In this document: positions 10,888 through 19,552 of the stretch, piece after piece | How the letters are laid out: the number at the start of each line of letters is the position of its first letter | How positions within the stretch are numbered: position 1 is the first letter of the stretch | DNA from: Pseudomonas mendocina | GTDB lineage: Bacteria > Pseudomonadota > Gammaproteobacteria > Pseudomonadales > Pseudomonadaceae | Direction of reading: 5' to 3' | Assembly (NCBI RefSeq): GCF_003008615.1 | Contig: NZ_CP027657.1 | Location: 4,712,001-4,776,000 of the forward strand | Length of the DNA stretch: 64,000 nucleotides | Notes under the pieces: model-generated | Databases searched by the model: none | Told to the model about the DNA's origin: nothing | The model's input: only the letters and a program-made list of their open reading frames with translations | Program-made: the position numbers and the translations under genes

Positions 10888-12588
10888 ATGTCCGTTTATT
10901 CCTCGCTGCTAATTCGTCCGTTCACCGTCGGTTTTTCGGCGGGCACATTGCTTCTGCTCGCCGCCTGTAGCGCCTCTGGCCCGGAGCCGGAAGCCCAGGC
11001 AAACTCGGAGCCGGCGGCGTCACTCGTCCACGAGCGGCTGGCTGCGCCTGCGGCTGCCGAGATGCATGCCGAGGCCAGTCAGAAGCGCATGGCGCCGATG
11101 GCCTACGCGCCGGCCCCCATCGCCGATATCCTGCCGCCGAGCTACCGTGACGAGTCGCGCGAGCAGTACCAGGCCTATGCCGACAACCCGGTGTTCGCCG
11201 TTGCCGAGACGCCGGTGTCCACCTTCAGCATCGACGTTGATACTGGCAGCTATGCCAACGTGCGTCGCTTCCTCAATGACGGGCAACTGCCACCGAAGGA
11301 TGCCGTGCGCCTGGAGGAACTGGTCAACTACTTCCCCTATGCCTATCCGTTGCCGCAGGGGGATGTGCCTTTCGGCGTCAGCACCGAACTGGCGGTGACG
11401 CCGTGGAACCCGCAGACGCGTCTGCTGCGCATCGCCATCAAGGCATCGGATCGCAGCGTTGATGAACTGCCGCCAGCCAACCTGGTGTTTCTGGTCGACG
11501 TGTCTGGTTCGATGCATCGCCGCGAAGGCCTGCCGATGGTGCAGGGCACGCTGAAGTTGCTGGTCGATCAGTTGCGCCCGCAGGATCGTGTCTCGCTGGT
11601 CACCTATGCCGGTGACAGTCAGGTGGTGCTGGACTCCACACCCGGCAGTGACAAGGCGAAGATCCGTGCGGCTATCGATCAACTCACTGCCAGTGGCTCG
11701 ACGGCAGGCGAGTCGGGCATTCAGCTGGCCTATCAGCAGGCGAGCAAGCACCTGATCGACGGCGGTATCAACCGCATCCTGCTGGCCACCGATGGCGACT
11801 TCAACGTCGGCATCAGCGACTTCGACAGCCTCAAGCAACTGGCCGCCGACAAGCGCAAGAGCGGCGTCTCGCTGACTACCCTGGGTTTCGGCGTGGACAA
11901 CTACAACGAACGACTGATGGAGCAGTTGGCCGACGCCGGCAATGGCAATTACGCCTATATCGACAACCTGCGCGAGGCGCGCAAGGTGTTGGTGGATCAG
12001 CTCGGCTCGACCCTGGCCACTGTGGCTAGCGATGTGAAGCTGCAACTGGAATTCAACCCGAGCGAGGTTAGCGAGTACCGCTTGCTGGGCTACGAGAACC
12101 GCGCACTCAAGCGTGAGGATTTCAGCAATGACAAGGTCGATGCCGGCGATATCGGCGCAGGGCATACCGTTACCGCGCTGTACGAGATCGTCCCGGCCGG
12201 TGCCAAGGGCTGGCTGGAGCCGCTGCGTTATCAGACCAGTGCCCAGCCCGCGAGCAATAGTGGCGAACTGGCCTGGTTGCGGATTCGCTACAAGACGCCG
12301 GGGGAGGCGTCCAGCCGGATGCTGGAGCGGCCCATTGCGCGTGCCGAGGCGACGCCGGTAGCGGCTGCCAGCGAGGATCTGAGGTTCGCCGCTGCGGTCG
12401 CGGCCTTCGCCCAACAGCTCAAGGACGGTCGCTACACCGGCGACTTCGATCTGGCGCAGAGCATCTCGCTGGCGCGCTCGGCCAAGGGCGAGGATCGCTT
12501 CGGCCTGCGCGGCGAATTCATCCAACTGGCCGAAATTGCCCAGAGCCTGCACACTTCCGGTTCCACCCCTGAACGAGTTCAGCAGTGA
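10888..12588 (+). CDS. vWA-domain lipoprotein (YfbK/DUF3520 type)
   Basis: A 566-residue lipoprotein with lipobox LAAC (Cys27), an N-terminal low-complexity stretch, a von Willebrand factor A domain and a C-terminal DUF3520-like region. The metal-ion-dependent adhesion site is intact: DVSGSMHRR, SGSTAGESG and LATDGDFNVG. The start ATG follows CAGGAG by 7 bases; an upstream start at 10864 is less likely. Its TGA overlaps the GTG of the ECF sigma factor, so the lipoprotein, sigma and anti-sigma genes are translationally linked. A role in envelope monitoring upstream of the sigma factor is inference. Confidence 0.88.
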   Translation: MSVYSSLLIRPFTVGFSAGTLLLLAACSASGPEPEAQANSEPAASLVHERLAAPAAAEMHAEASQKRMAPMAYAPAPIADILPPSYRDESREQYQAYADNPVFAVAETPVSTFSIDVDTGSYANVRRFLNDGQLPPKDAVRLEELVNYFPYAYPLPQGDVPFGVSTELAVTPWNPQTRLLRIAIKASDRSVDELPPANLVFLVDVSGSMHRREGLPMVQGTLKLLVDQLRPQDRVSLVTYAGDSQVVLDSTPGSDKAKIRAAIDQLTASGSTAGESGIQLAYQQASKHLIDGGINRILLATDGDFNVGISDFDSLKQLAADKRKSGVSLTTLGFGVDNYNERLMEQLADAGNGNYAYIDNLREARKVLVDQLGSTLATVASDVKLQLEFNPSEVSEYRLLGYENRALKREDFSNDKVDAGDIGAGHTVTALYEIVPAGAKGWLEPLRYQTSAQPASNSGELAWLRIRYKTPGEASSRMLERPIARAEATPVAAASEDLRFAAAVAAFAQQLKDGRYTGDFDLAQSISLARSAKGEDRFGLRGEFIQLAEIAQSLHTSGSTPERVQQ

Positions 12589-13157
12589 ACGCACCTCTCA
12601 CGGATGACGACGCCGCCTTGCTGCGGCGTTACCGCCGCGGCGATGCCGCGGCCTTCAACGTGCTGTACCAGCGCCATCGGCTGGGGCTGTTCCGCTTTCT
12701 GCTCGGCCTGTGTGGCGACCATGCCCTGGCCGAGGAAGTGTTCCAGGAAACCTGGATGAGTCTGATCCGCAGCCAGAGCGAGCAGCGCGAGGCGGTGCTG
12801 TTCAAGACCTGGCTGTACCAGATCGCCCGCAACCGTTTGATCGACCACTGGCGCAAGACGGGCCGTCATCAGACAGGGCATGACGAATATGACGAAGGCC
12901 AGCACGCCCAGGCCGACCCGCAGCCGGGCCCCGAGCAGCAGTGGAGCCTGAGCCGCGATAGCGAGCGGCTGCAGGCGGCGCTGGCCGACCTGCCGGAAGA
13001 CCAGCGCGAGGTGTTCCTGCTGCGCGCCCATGGCGACCTGGAACTGAACGAGATTGCCGAGTTGACCCGCACGCCGGCCGAGACGGTCAAGAGCCGTCTG
13101 CGCTATGCCCTGCAGAAACTGCGCCGGCTGCTGGCCACCGAGGAGTTGTCCGCATGA
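12585..13157 (+). CDS. sbrI: ECF sigma factor, SbrI-like
   Basis: A 190-residue sigma-70 family factor. Region 2 includes FKTWLYQIARNRLIDHWRK and region 4 includes LPEDQREVFLLRAHGDLELN and AETVKSRLRYALQKLRRLL. The start is GTG overlapping the vWA stop; the end overlaps the next ATG (ATGA). In P. aeruginosa the ECF factor SbrI (PA2896) and anti-sigma SbrR (PA2895) lie close to atuH and control swarming and biofilm. The same local order here supports orthology, but without alignment the symbol is tentative. Domain assignment as ECF sigma is firm. Confidence 0.75.
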   Translation: MNAPLTDDDAALLRRYRRGDAAAFNVLYQRHRLGLFRFLLGLCGDHALAEEVFQETWMSLIRSQSEQREAVLFKTWLYQIARNRLIDHWRKTGRHQTGHDEYDEGQHAQADPQPGPEQQWSLSRDSERLQAALADLPEDQREVFLLRAHGDLELNEIAELTRTPAETVKSRLRYALQKLRRLLATEELSA

Positions 13158-13828
13158 CCCATGAACGAGAACCGCTGGATCACGAACAGGCGCTGCTGGC
13201 GCATTTCCGTGCCCATGCTAGCGGCGAGCCCTCGGCCGAGCTGGATGCGCGTATTCTGGCGGCGGCCAGTGCGGCGGCTCGCCAAACGCATCAGGCTGCC
13301 AAGGTTGAAGCTGGCTGGGCGCAGCGCCTGTACCAATGGCTGTTCGGCAGCGGCCGCCAGCGCTGGTCGGTGGCCGTGGCCGGGCTGGCCTGTGTCGGGA
13401 TTGGTGTCAGCCTGACCTGGCGTACGCTGGAGCAGACGCCGGATGCCTTCGATGCCGTGCCGCCCAGCGTGGCGATGAGCCCTGCAGCGCCAGCCCCCGC
13501 GCCGATGGCGGCCAAGCGTGCTACCGAGGGCGAGTCGGTGGCGCGCATGGCCGTACCTCAGGAGCAGATGAAAGCCGAGGCCATGGCTCGCTCGGCGCCA
13601 CCGGCCGCGATGGCGGATGCGCCGATGGCCAGTTCAGCGGTGATTGCCCCCATGGCCGAGCTGGTGATCCAGAGTGAGCCGCGTGAGGCACTGCTGCAGT
13701 TGCTGGCGCTGCGTAAGGCGGGCGAGCAGAAACAGGCGCAGCAGTTGCTGGAGCAGCTCAAGGCCGATTATCCGCAACTGGATATCGAGGCCGAACTTGC
13801 ACACCTGGCCGCGGAGCCACCGAAGTAA
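13154..13828 (+). CDS. sbrR: Putative anti-sigma factor, SbrR-like
   Basis: A 224-residue protein overlapping the sigma gene by 4 bases (ATGA). An N-terminal cytoplasmic region of about 70 residues is followed by one membrane segment (WSVAVAGLACVGIGVSLTW) and a Pro/Ala/Met-rich periplasmic part. No zinc-binding HxxxCxxC motif is visible, so it is not a ZAS-type anti-sigma by motif. The topology, overlap and order after an ECF factor are what support the anti-sigma call. The symbol depends on the SbrI/SbrR synteny argument. Confidence 0.65.
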   Translation: MTHEREPLDHEQALLAHFRAHASGEPSAELDARILAAASAAARQTHQAAKVEAGWAQRLYQWLFGSGRQRWSVAVAGLACVGIGVSLTWRTLEQTPDAFDAVPPSVAMSPAAPAPAPMAAKRATEGESVARMAVPQEQMKAEAMARSAPPAAMADAPMASSAVIAPMAELVIQSEPREALLQLLALRKAGEQKQAQQLLEQLKADYPQLDIEAELAHLAAEPPK

Positions 13829-13906
13829 AAGTCATGTAAGTCGGCTTGTCAGGCGCGCCCAGGCGGAGGAGCATGGGCGCGTTACTGATCGAGCTACCCT
13901 TGTCCC

Positions 13907-14407
13907 ATGATACGTAAGTCCATTCTCCTCTTGCTGTGCCTGGGTTGGCTGAGCGCCTGTGAGCGTGAGCCAGAGCCCGTTGCGCAGCAACCTGAGGCAA
14001 AGCCGGCAGTGGCTGCAGCACCTGAGCCTGCACCCGTTGCCGAGGTCGCCAAGCCTGAGCCTGTCGAACCCGCGCCGCCTGCCAAGGTGGTCGAAAGCAA
14101 ACCCGTGCCCCCCGCCAAACCGCCTGTCGCCGCCAAGCCCAAGCCTGCTGCAGTGCCACAGCCCAAGCCAGCGGAGCCCGAACCGAAACTGGCGCTGGAT
14201 TTGAGCGTGCCGCAGGAGTTGTTCGAGCAGGCGCTGGAAAGCGAAACCCGCGAGGATCTGGCGCCGGTGTTGCCGCCGCTGTTTGGTGAGAAACCCGAAG
14301 TCCAGAGCCCGTTCCAGATCAGCGGTCGGCTGATCAGCAACGAGCGTGTGGACGACTACTGGGATTCCATCGAAGGTGCTGAGCTGCAGTTCGAGTTCAA
14401 GCAGTAG
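13907..14407 (+). CDS. Pro/Ala/Lys-rich lipoprotein, function unknown
   Basis: A 166-residue protein with lipobox LSAC (Cys18). Residues about 20-100 are a low-complexity tract built of PxPKP, PEPVE and PPAK units, a likely extended spacer across the periplasm. The C-terminal 70 residues are more ordered (LSVPQELFEQALE, SPFQISGRLISN). It lies 79 bases after the anti-sigma gene and 41 bases from the convergent atuH stop. No function is recognised; a similar small gene lies at this position in P. aeruginosa between sbrR and atuH as I recall. Confidence 0.75.
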   Translation: MIRKSILLLLCLGWLSACEREPEPVAQQPEAKPAVAAAPEPAPVAEVAKPEPVEPAPPAKVVESKPVPPAKPPVAAKPKPAAVPQPKPAEPEPKLALDLSVPQELFEQALESETREDLAPVLPPLFGEKPEVQSPFQISGRLISNERVDDYWDSIEGAELQFEFKQ

Positions 14408-14448
14408 CCGGAGCGGCGCACCCTGACCAGGGCGTGGCCCCAGGCTGC

Positions 14449-16275
14449 TTAGAATCGGTAGTGTTGCTGCTCGATGGCTGCATGGGTTTCGTGACTCAGC
14501 GGCTGGAAGCTGTCCGCGCCGGGCAGGCGCACGTAGAGCGGGCCATCGACCTGGCTCGGGTCATAGCTGGCCTGCTTCAGATCGGTCTTCTTGTATTTGA
14601 AGGTGCCGGTGGTCTCGACTTCGCCGAGCAGACGAACGAATAACGGCGCGGCGTAGGCGGGCAGTTCGGCATCGAGGTGGGCGGCCAGCGCTGCGCCATC
14701 CAGCACGCAACCTGACGCCAGGCGTAGCGCGGCCATGCCGCAGCGGCCATTGGTGCCGGGAATCTCCACGCCGTAGACCACGGCATCCTCCACACCGGGG
14801 AAGGCGCCGAGCACGTTTTCCACTTCGGTAGTGGAGACGTTCTCGCCTTTCCAGCGGAAGGTATCGCCGAGGCGGTCGACGAACTGCGCATGCTTGCAGC
14901 CGATGTCGCGCATCAGGTCGCCGGTGTTGAACCAGGCGTCGCCCTTCTTGAACACGTCACGCAGGATCGCCGCCTCGCTCTTGGCCGGATCGGTGTAGCC
15001 ATCGAACGGCCATTTGGCGCTGATCTCGCTGATCAGCAGGCCGGCTTCGCCCTTGTCGGCCTTCTGCAGGAAGCCGTTGCTGCCACGCACGGGGCGGTCG
15101 TTCTCCAGGTCGTAGCGGACGATGGCGTAGGTGGCTGGGGTGTAGCCGACGGTATTGTCGAAGTTGAAGACGTTGGTGAAGCCGATGTTGCCTTCGCTGG
15201 AGGCATAGAACTCGGTGATCTGCTCGACGCCGAAGCGTTGCTTGAACTCGGCCCAGATCGAGGGGCGCAGCCCGTTGCCGATCATGCAGCGCAGGCTGTT
15301 ACCTCGTTCTGCTGGATGTACGGGCTGGTTGAGCAGATAGCGGCACAGTTCGCCGATGTAGCCGAAGCAAGTGGCCTGGTAGCGCGCCACGTCGCTCCAG
15401 AAGGCGCTGGCAGAGAACTTGCGGCGTAGGGCGATGGCCGCGCCGCCGGCCAGCACCGCGCTCCAGCACACAGTGACGGCGTTGTTGTGGTAGCAGGGCA
15501 GGGTGAGGTAGAGCACGTCGCGTTCGTTCAGCGTCAGGCCGGAATGACCGAAGCCGCCATAGGCCTTGATCCACTTGCCATGGCTCATGATCGAGGCCTT
15601 GGGCAGGCCGGTGGTGCCGGAGGTGTAGATCAGAAAACAAGCGTCCTTCATGCGCACGCTCAGGCTGTCCGGCGGGTTGTCCTCGGCCTGGCCGCTGGCG
15701 ATCTGCATGAGGTTGAGCCAGCCATCTGGCGCCTGGCCGGGATCACGCAGGCAATCCTGGTCGGCGATCCAGTAGCGGCACGCCTGCGGGTTGTGAAGTT
15801 GTGCCGCGATTTCGTCGAAGGCGTCGCGCAGTTCGTCACCGATGACCAGAAAGCCGGGCTTTACCAGATTGAAGCTATGCGCCAGTACCTTGCCGCGCTG
15901 GGTGGTGTTGATCAGGGCGCCGACCGCACCGAGCTTACTCAGCGCGGCGAGGATCGTCAGCAGTTCCAGGCGGTTCTCCAGCATTACCGCGACCACGTCG
16001 CCATGGCCGACACCTTCGGCCTTGAACGTCCAGGCCAGTCGGTTGGCCCAGGCATTGAACGTGCGATAACTGAGCTGGCGGTGTTCATCCATCAGCGCCG
16101 GACGCTCGGGGTGGCGTTCGGCGGTGCGCTGCAGCGCCCAGGCCAGTGACAGATTCTTCTCGCGGTTGCGGATGCCGGCGTAGTAAAGGCCACGCAGCAT
16201 GCGCGGCACACGCGGCAGGTGTTGCGGCAGGTGGGCCAGGAAGCGGAAGGGCGAAATCAGATCGGCTTGGCTCAT
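14449..16275 (-). CDS. atuH: Acyl-CoA synthetase, AtuH (very-long-chain/FATP type)
   Basis: A 608-residue AMP-forming ligase, last gene of the atu cluster. The start is the ATG giving MSQADLISPFRFLAHLPQHL; longer upstream frames are not family-like. The AMP-binding P-loop is IYTSGTTGLPKASIM, followed by ASSEGNIGFTN and the hinge GDTFRWKGENVSTTEVENVL, with TGTFKYKKTDL near the C-terminus containing the adenylation lysine. FATP-type synthetases fit this signature. In the Atu pathway it is proposed to activate terpenoid acids (citronellate, geranate) to CoA esters. It is separated from atuG by 290 bases holding two palindromic repeats. Confidence 0.9.
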   Translation of the reverse strand: MSQADLISPFRFLAHLPQHLPRVPRMLRGLYYAGIRNREKNLSLAWALQRTAERHPERPALMDEHRQLSYRTFNAWANRLAWTFKAEGVGHGDVVAVMLENRLELLTILAALSKLGAVGALINTTQRGKVLAHSFNLVKPGFLVIGDELRDAFDEIAAQLHNPQACRYWIADQDCLRDPGQAPDGWLNLMQIASGQAEDNPPDSLSVRMKDACFLIYTSGTTGLPKASIMSHGKWIKAYGGFGHSGLTLNERDVLYLTLPCYHNNAVTVCWSAVLAGGAAIALRRKFSASAFWSDVARYQATCFGYIGELCRYLLNQPVHPAERGNSLRCMIGNGLRPSIWAEFKQRFGVEQITEFYASSEGNIGFTNVFNFDNTVGYTPATYAIVRYDLENDRPVRGSNGFLQKADKGEAGLLISEISAKWPFDGYTDPAKSEAAILRDVFKKGDAWFNTGDLMRDIGCKHAQFVDRLGDTFRWKGENVSTTEVENVLGAFPGVEDAVVYGVEIPGTNGRCGMAALRLASGCVLDGAALAAHLDAELPAYAAPLFVRLLGEVETTGTFKYKKTDLKQASYDPSQVDGPLYVRLPGADSFQPLSHETHAAIEQQHYRF

Positions 16276-16397
16276 AGGGCTCGCACGTGGGCTGTTATGA
16301 ATTGGAGGCGAGTCATGACTGTAGTCAGCCCAGCGCGCACCAGCCATGGCTCTGGTGCGCTCCTCGGCGGGCAGATCGGCAAATAGCCTTGCCGCTC

Positions 16398-16468
16398 GTA
16401 GGGGGCGCTGTGCGCACCGAACCAGGCACAAATCCCAATGTTGTCTCGGTACGCGCCGCGCACCCTAC
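16398..16468. repeat. Family B repeat, inverted pair
   Basis: Two divergent copies of the GTAGGGTGCGCCGTGCGC element face each other at 16398-16418 and 16448-16468. It lies in the atuG-atuH gap, immediately next to a family A pair. Confidence 0.7.
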
Positions 16469-16483
16469 GGGTCAAGGCGCCCC

Positions 16484-16543
16484 GTAGCCCGCATGAAATC
16501 CGGGGAGATCCGCGCATGGGATCCCCGGATTGCATCCGGGCTA
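16484..16543. repeat. Family A repeat, imperfect inverted pair
   Basis: The arm GTAGCCCGCATGAAATCC faces CCCGGATTGCATCCGGGC. Together with the preceding family B pair it fills most of the 290-base gap between atuG and atuH. Confidence 0.8.
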
Positions 16544-16565
16544 TGAAGCCAATGCATCCGAGACT

Positions 16566-17390
16566 TCAATCGACGAACAGATCAGGCACCAGGCTGCCGC
16601 CGGCGGGATCGAAGCGGTATTGCTCGAAGTCAGTGACGCCCTGTTCACGCAGGATGTCCTCGTCGATCAGCAGGCGCCCGGTGATGCTGCGGCCCTGGCT
16701 GGCGAGGATCGCATGGGCTGCGTCGGCCATGATCGCCGGGATGCGCGCGCGCTTGAAGGCGTCGCGGCTGCCCAGCTCGAACTCGATGGCGGCGGTGGCG
16801 ATCATGGTCTTCGGCCACAGCGAGTTGACGCTGATGCCGTACTTCTTGAACTCCTCGCTCATGCCCAGGGTGAGCATGCTCATGCCGTACTTGGTGACGG
16901 TGTAGGGGCCGTGCTGGGCGAACCACTTGGCGTCTAGGTTGAGCGGTGGGGAGAGGTTGAGGATATGCCCGCCCGCGCTCTTCTTCAGATAGGGCAGGGC
17001 CGCCTGGCTGCAGACCATCACCGCGCGGGTGTTGATCTGGTACATCAGGTCGAAACGCTTGGGTTCGAGCTTCTCCACACCTACCAGCTTGATCGCGCCT
17101 GCGTTGTTGACCAGCGCGTCGATGCCGCCGAAATGCTCGGCGGCCTGGGCCATGGCGGCTGCCACAGCCTGTTCGTCGCGCACGTCCAGTTGCAGGGCCA
17201 GGGCCTTGCCGCCTGCGGCTTCGACCTCGGCGGCGACGCTGAAGATGGTGCCTTCCAGTTTCGGGTGGGGCTCGGCGCTCTTGGCTGCGATTACGATGTT
17301 GGCGCCATCGGCGGCGGCCTTGAGGGCGATCTCGCGGCCGATGCCACGGCTGGCGCCAGTGATGAACAGGGTCTTGCCGGAAAGTGACAT
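16566..17390 (-). CDS. atuG: SDR oxidoreductase AtuG
   Basis: A 274-residue SDR of the hydroxysteroid-dehydrogenase-like 2 type. The nucleotide motif is TGASRGIG, the structural motif NNAG, and the catalytic YTVTK is close to HILNLSPPLN, which has Ser in the usual place. The C-terminal extension SLVPDLFVD fits this subfamily. It lies between atuF and atuH in the order known from P. aeruginosa. Its step in citronellol catabolism is not settled; oxidation of an alcohol or hydroxyacyl intermediate is likely. Gene identity rests on order plus fold. Confidence 0.9.
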   Translation of the reverse strand: MSLSGKTLFITGASRGIGREIALKAAADGANIVIAAKSAEPHPKLEGTIFSVAAEVEAAGGKALALQLDVRDEQAVAAAMAQAAEHFGGIDALVNNAGAIKLVGVEKLEPKRFDLMYQINTRAVMVCSQAALPYLKKSAGGHILNLSPPLNLDAKWFAQHGPYTVTKYGMSMLTLGMSEEFKKYGISVNSLWPKTMIATAAIEFELGSRDAFKRARIPAIMADAAHAILASQGRSITGRLLIDEDILREQGVTDFEQYRFDPAGGSLVPDLFVD

Positions 17391-17447
17391 GGGCGTGCTC
17401 CGGTATTGTTGTTATGAGGGAAGAGGGACTCTAATTGTGAGTTTCCG

Positions 17448-17469
17448 TCGCGGCTAAAGCCCCTCCCAC
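17448..17469. repeat. Family E repeat, single arm
   Basis: The arm TCGCGGCTAAAGCCCCTCCC lies between atuF and atuG. The same family occurs as full inverted pairs at 47380 and 52968. Confidence 0.75.
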
Positions 17470-17478
17470 AGCGATATT

Positions 17479-19467
17479 TCAGGCCCCTACAGCTTCGATT
17501 TCCACCAGCAACTGGCGATTCTTCACCTGGTCGCCCTGGCTTACGCCGACGCGGCGAACGATGCCGTCGACGCCAGCCTTGAGCGGGTGCTCCATCTTCA
17601 TCGCTTCCAGCACCACCAGCAGTTGTCCCTTGCTCACGCTGGCACCCTCGGCGATCAGTACGTCGACGATGGCGCCATCCATCGGTGCCTTCACCGCGCC
17701 GCTGCTGGCGGCGTTCTGGCCGCCGGCCGGCTCGTGGGTGACATCGACCAGTTCCAGGTTACCGTGCTCACCATACAGCCACAGGTGCTCGCCTTCGATG
17801 TGGTAGGCCTGGCGGCGGCGCACGCCGTCTAGTTCCAGGGTCAGCCAACGACCGTCGCTGGCCAGCAGGCGTAGGGACAGCTGTTCTTCGCCCCGACGCA
17901 CGCAAAGGTGCGCTTGGGCGCCGCTGGCGAGCACGTCCAGCTCCACGGCGTGCTTGTGTTCGCCCTGCTTGAGGACGAAACGCCAAGGCGCACTGCCAGC
18001 GCTGCGCCAGCCGGACAGGCCGGGCTGGTGCGCACGGGCGTCGGCCGAAACCTGGTAGAGCAGGGCAGCGGCCATGGCCAGCTCGGCCAGGCTGGCGGTA
18101 TGCGGATGCAGGCTGGGGTCATCTGCGAAATGCTCGGCGATGAACGCCGTGGTGGCGTTGCCGGCAGCGAACTCCGGGTTCTTGAGCAGGTTGGCGAGGA
18201 AGCGCTGGTTGCCGTTGACGCCGAGCAGCACGCATTGCTCGACGGCGCGTACCAGCTTGCGCCGGGCTTCGTCGCGGGTTTCGCCGTAGGCGATGACCTT
18301 GGCCAGCATCGGATCGTAGAAGGGGGTGACGGCCTGGCCTTCGACCAGGCCGTGGTCGATGCGCACGCCGGCCAGCAGTTCGGGCTCCCAACGAAGCACC
18401 TGGCCGGTTTGCGGCAGGAAACCGGCGGCTGAGTCCTCGGCGTACAGGCGCACCTCCATGGCGTGGCCGGTGAGGCGAATGTCGTCCTGCTGCAGCGGCA
18501 GGGGCTGGCCCTCGGCAACGCGAATCTGCCAGGCCACCAGATCCTGCCCGGTGATCAGCTCGGTGACCGGATGCTCGACCTGCAGGCGCGTGTTCATTTC
18601 CAGGAAGAAGAACTCGCCGCTGGCGTCGAGCAGAAATTCCACGGTGCCGGCGCCGACGTAGCTCACCGAGGCTGCAGCCTTGACCGCCGCCTCGCCCATT
18701 GCGCGGCGCAGCTCGGGCGTCATCACCGGGCAGGGCGCTTCCTCGACCACCTTCTGGTGACGACGCTGCACCGAGCAGTCGCGCTCGCCGAGGTAGACGA
18801 TAGTGCCGTGCTGATCGCCAAAGACCTGGATTTCCACGTGGCGAGGGCGGATCACCGCGCGTTCGAGGATCAGCTCGCCGGAGCCGAAGGCGTTCTGCGC
18901 TTCGGAACGGGCGGTGCGGATCTGCCCCAGCAGCTCGGAGGACTCATGCACCAGACGCATGCCGCGACCACCGCCACCGGCGCTGGCCTTGATCATCAGC
19001 GGATAGCCGATGCGTTCGGCTTCGCTGGCCAGGGTTTCGTCATCCTGGGCGGCGCCCTCAAAGCCGGGAATGCAGGGCACGCCGGCTTCGAGCATGGCTA
19101 TCTTCGACAGGCGCTTGCTGCCCATCAGGTGGATGGCTTCCACGGTCGGGCCGATAAAGACGATGCCGGCGGCTTCACAGGCGCGGGCGAAATCGGCGTT
19201 CTCGGAGAGAAAACCATAGCCGGGGTGGATGGCGTCGGCGCCGGTCTTGCGTGCGGCTTCGATGATGGCGTCGATGCGCAGGTAGGACTGGTTGACCTGG
19301 GCCGGGCCGATGCACATGGCTTCGTCGGCGATCTGCACATGGCGGGCGTCGGCATCGGCCTCGGAGTACACGGCCACGGTGCGGTAGCCGAGCTCGATGG
19401 CGGTGCGCATCACCCGGCAGGCGATCTCGCCGCGGTTGGCGATCAGGATCTTGTTGAATGCGGGCAT
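17479..19467 (-). CDS. atuF: Geranyl-CoA carboxylase, alpha (biotin-containing) subunit
   Basis: A 662-residue biotin carboxylase plus biotin carboxyl carrier protein. It begins MPAFNKILIANRGEIACRVM, with GGGGRGM in the ATP-grasp domain and ERDCSVQRRHQKVVEEAPCP before the catalytic core. The biotinyl-lysine motif VLEAMKMEHPL is near the C-terminus. With AtuC it carboxylates geranyl-CoA (cis-geranyl-CoA) in the cytosol. Family start chosen; CAGGAG lies 7 bases upstream. The closely related LiuD is encoded at 44611-46557, and the two differ in neighbours: this one travels with AtuC, the geranyl-type beta subunit. Confidence 0.95.
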   Translation of the reverse strand: MPAFNKILIANRGEIACRVMRTAIELGYRTVAVYSEADADARHVQIADEAMCIGPAQVNQSYLRIDAIIEAARKTGADAIHPGYGFLSENADFARACEAAGIVFIGPTVEAIHLMGSKRLSKIAMLEAGVPCIPGFEGAAQDDETLASEAERIGYPLMIKASAGGGGRGMRLVHESSELLGQIRTARSEAQNAFGSGELILERAVIRPRHVEIQVFGDQHGTIVYLGERDCSVQRRHQKVVEEAPCPVMTPELRRAMGEAAVKAAASVSYVGAGTVEFLLDASGEFFFLEMNTRLQVEHPVTELITGQDLVAWQIRVAEGQPLPLQQDDIRLTGHAMEVRLYAEDSAAGFLPQTGQVLRWEPELLAGVRIDHGLVEGQAVTPFYDPMLAKVIAYGETRDEARRKLVRAVEQCVLLGVNGNQRFLANLLKNPEFAAGNATTAFIAEHFADDPSLHPHTASLAELAMAAALLYQVSADARAHQPGLSGWRSAGSAPWRFVLKQGEHKHAVELDVLASGAQAHLCVRRGEEQLSLRLLASDGRWLTLELDGVRRRQAYHIEGEHLWLYGEHGNLELVDVTHEPAGGQNAASSGAVKAPMDGAIVDVLIAEGASVSKGQLLVVLEAMKMEHPLKAGVDGIVRRVGVSQGDQVKNRQLLVEIEAVGA

Positions 19468-19490
19468 CTTTGTGCTCCTGTGGGGCGCTC

Positions 19491-19511
19491 CCCGGATTGC
19501 ATCCGGGCTAC
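19491..19511. repeat. Family A repeat, single arm
   Basis: The arm CCCGGATTGCATCCGGGCTA lies between atuE and atuF without a partner arm. Confidence 0.75.
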
Positions 19512-19523
19512 GGTCTATTTGTT

Positions 19524-19546
19524 CCCTCTCCCGCAGCGGGAGAGGG
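19524..19546. repeat. Perfect 23-base palindrome
   Basis: CCCTCTCCCGC-A-GCGGGAGAGGG forms a strong hairpin just after the atuE stop. It has no T-run, so it is more likely a repeat or processing hairpin than a terminator. Confidence 0.7.
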
Positions 19547-19552
19547 GAGCTA

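Noticed and set aside
11020..12594. Open frame of about 520 codons on the - strand opposite the vWA gene
   Set aside because: The vWA reading frame has clear MIDAS motifs and coupling to the sigma gene; the opposite frame is Gln/Arg-rich without motif.
12585..13157. Frameshift between vWA and sigma genes
   Set aside because: The 4-base GTGA overlap is a normal coupling arrangement and both proteins have complete domains.
19524..19546. Terminator between atuE and atuF
   Set aside because: The hairpin is strong but lacks a T-run in the transcribed direction, and the operon continues downstream.
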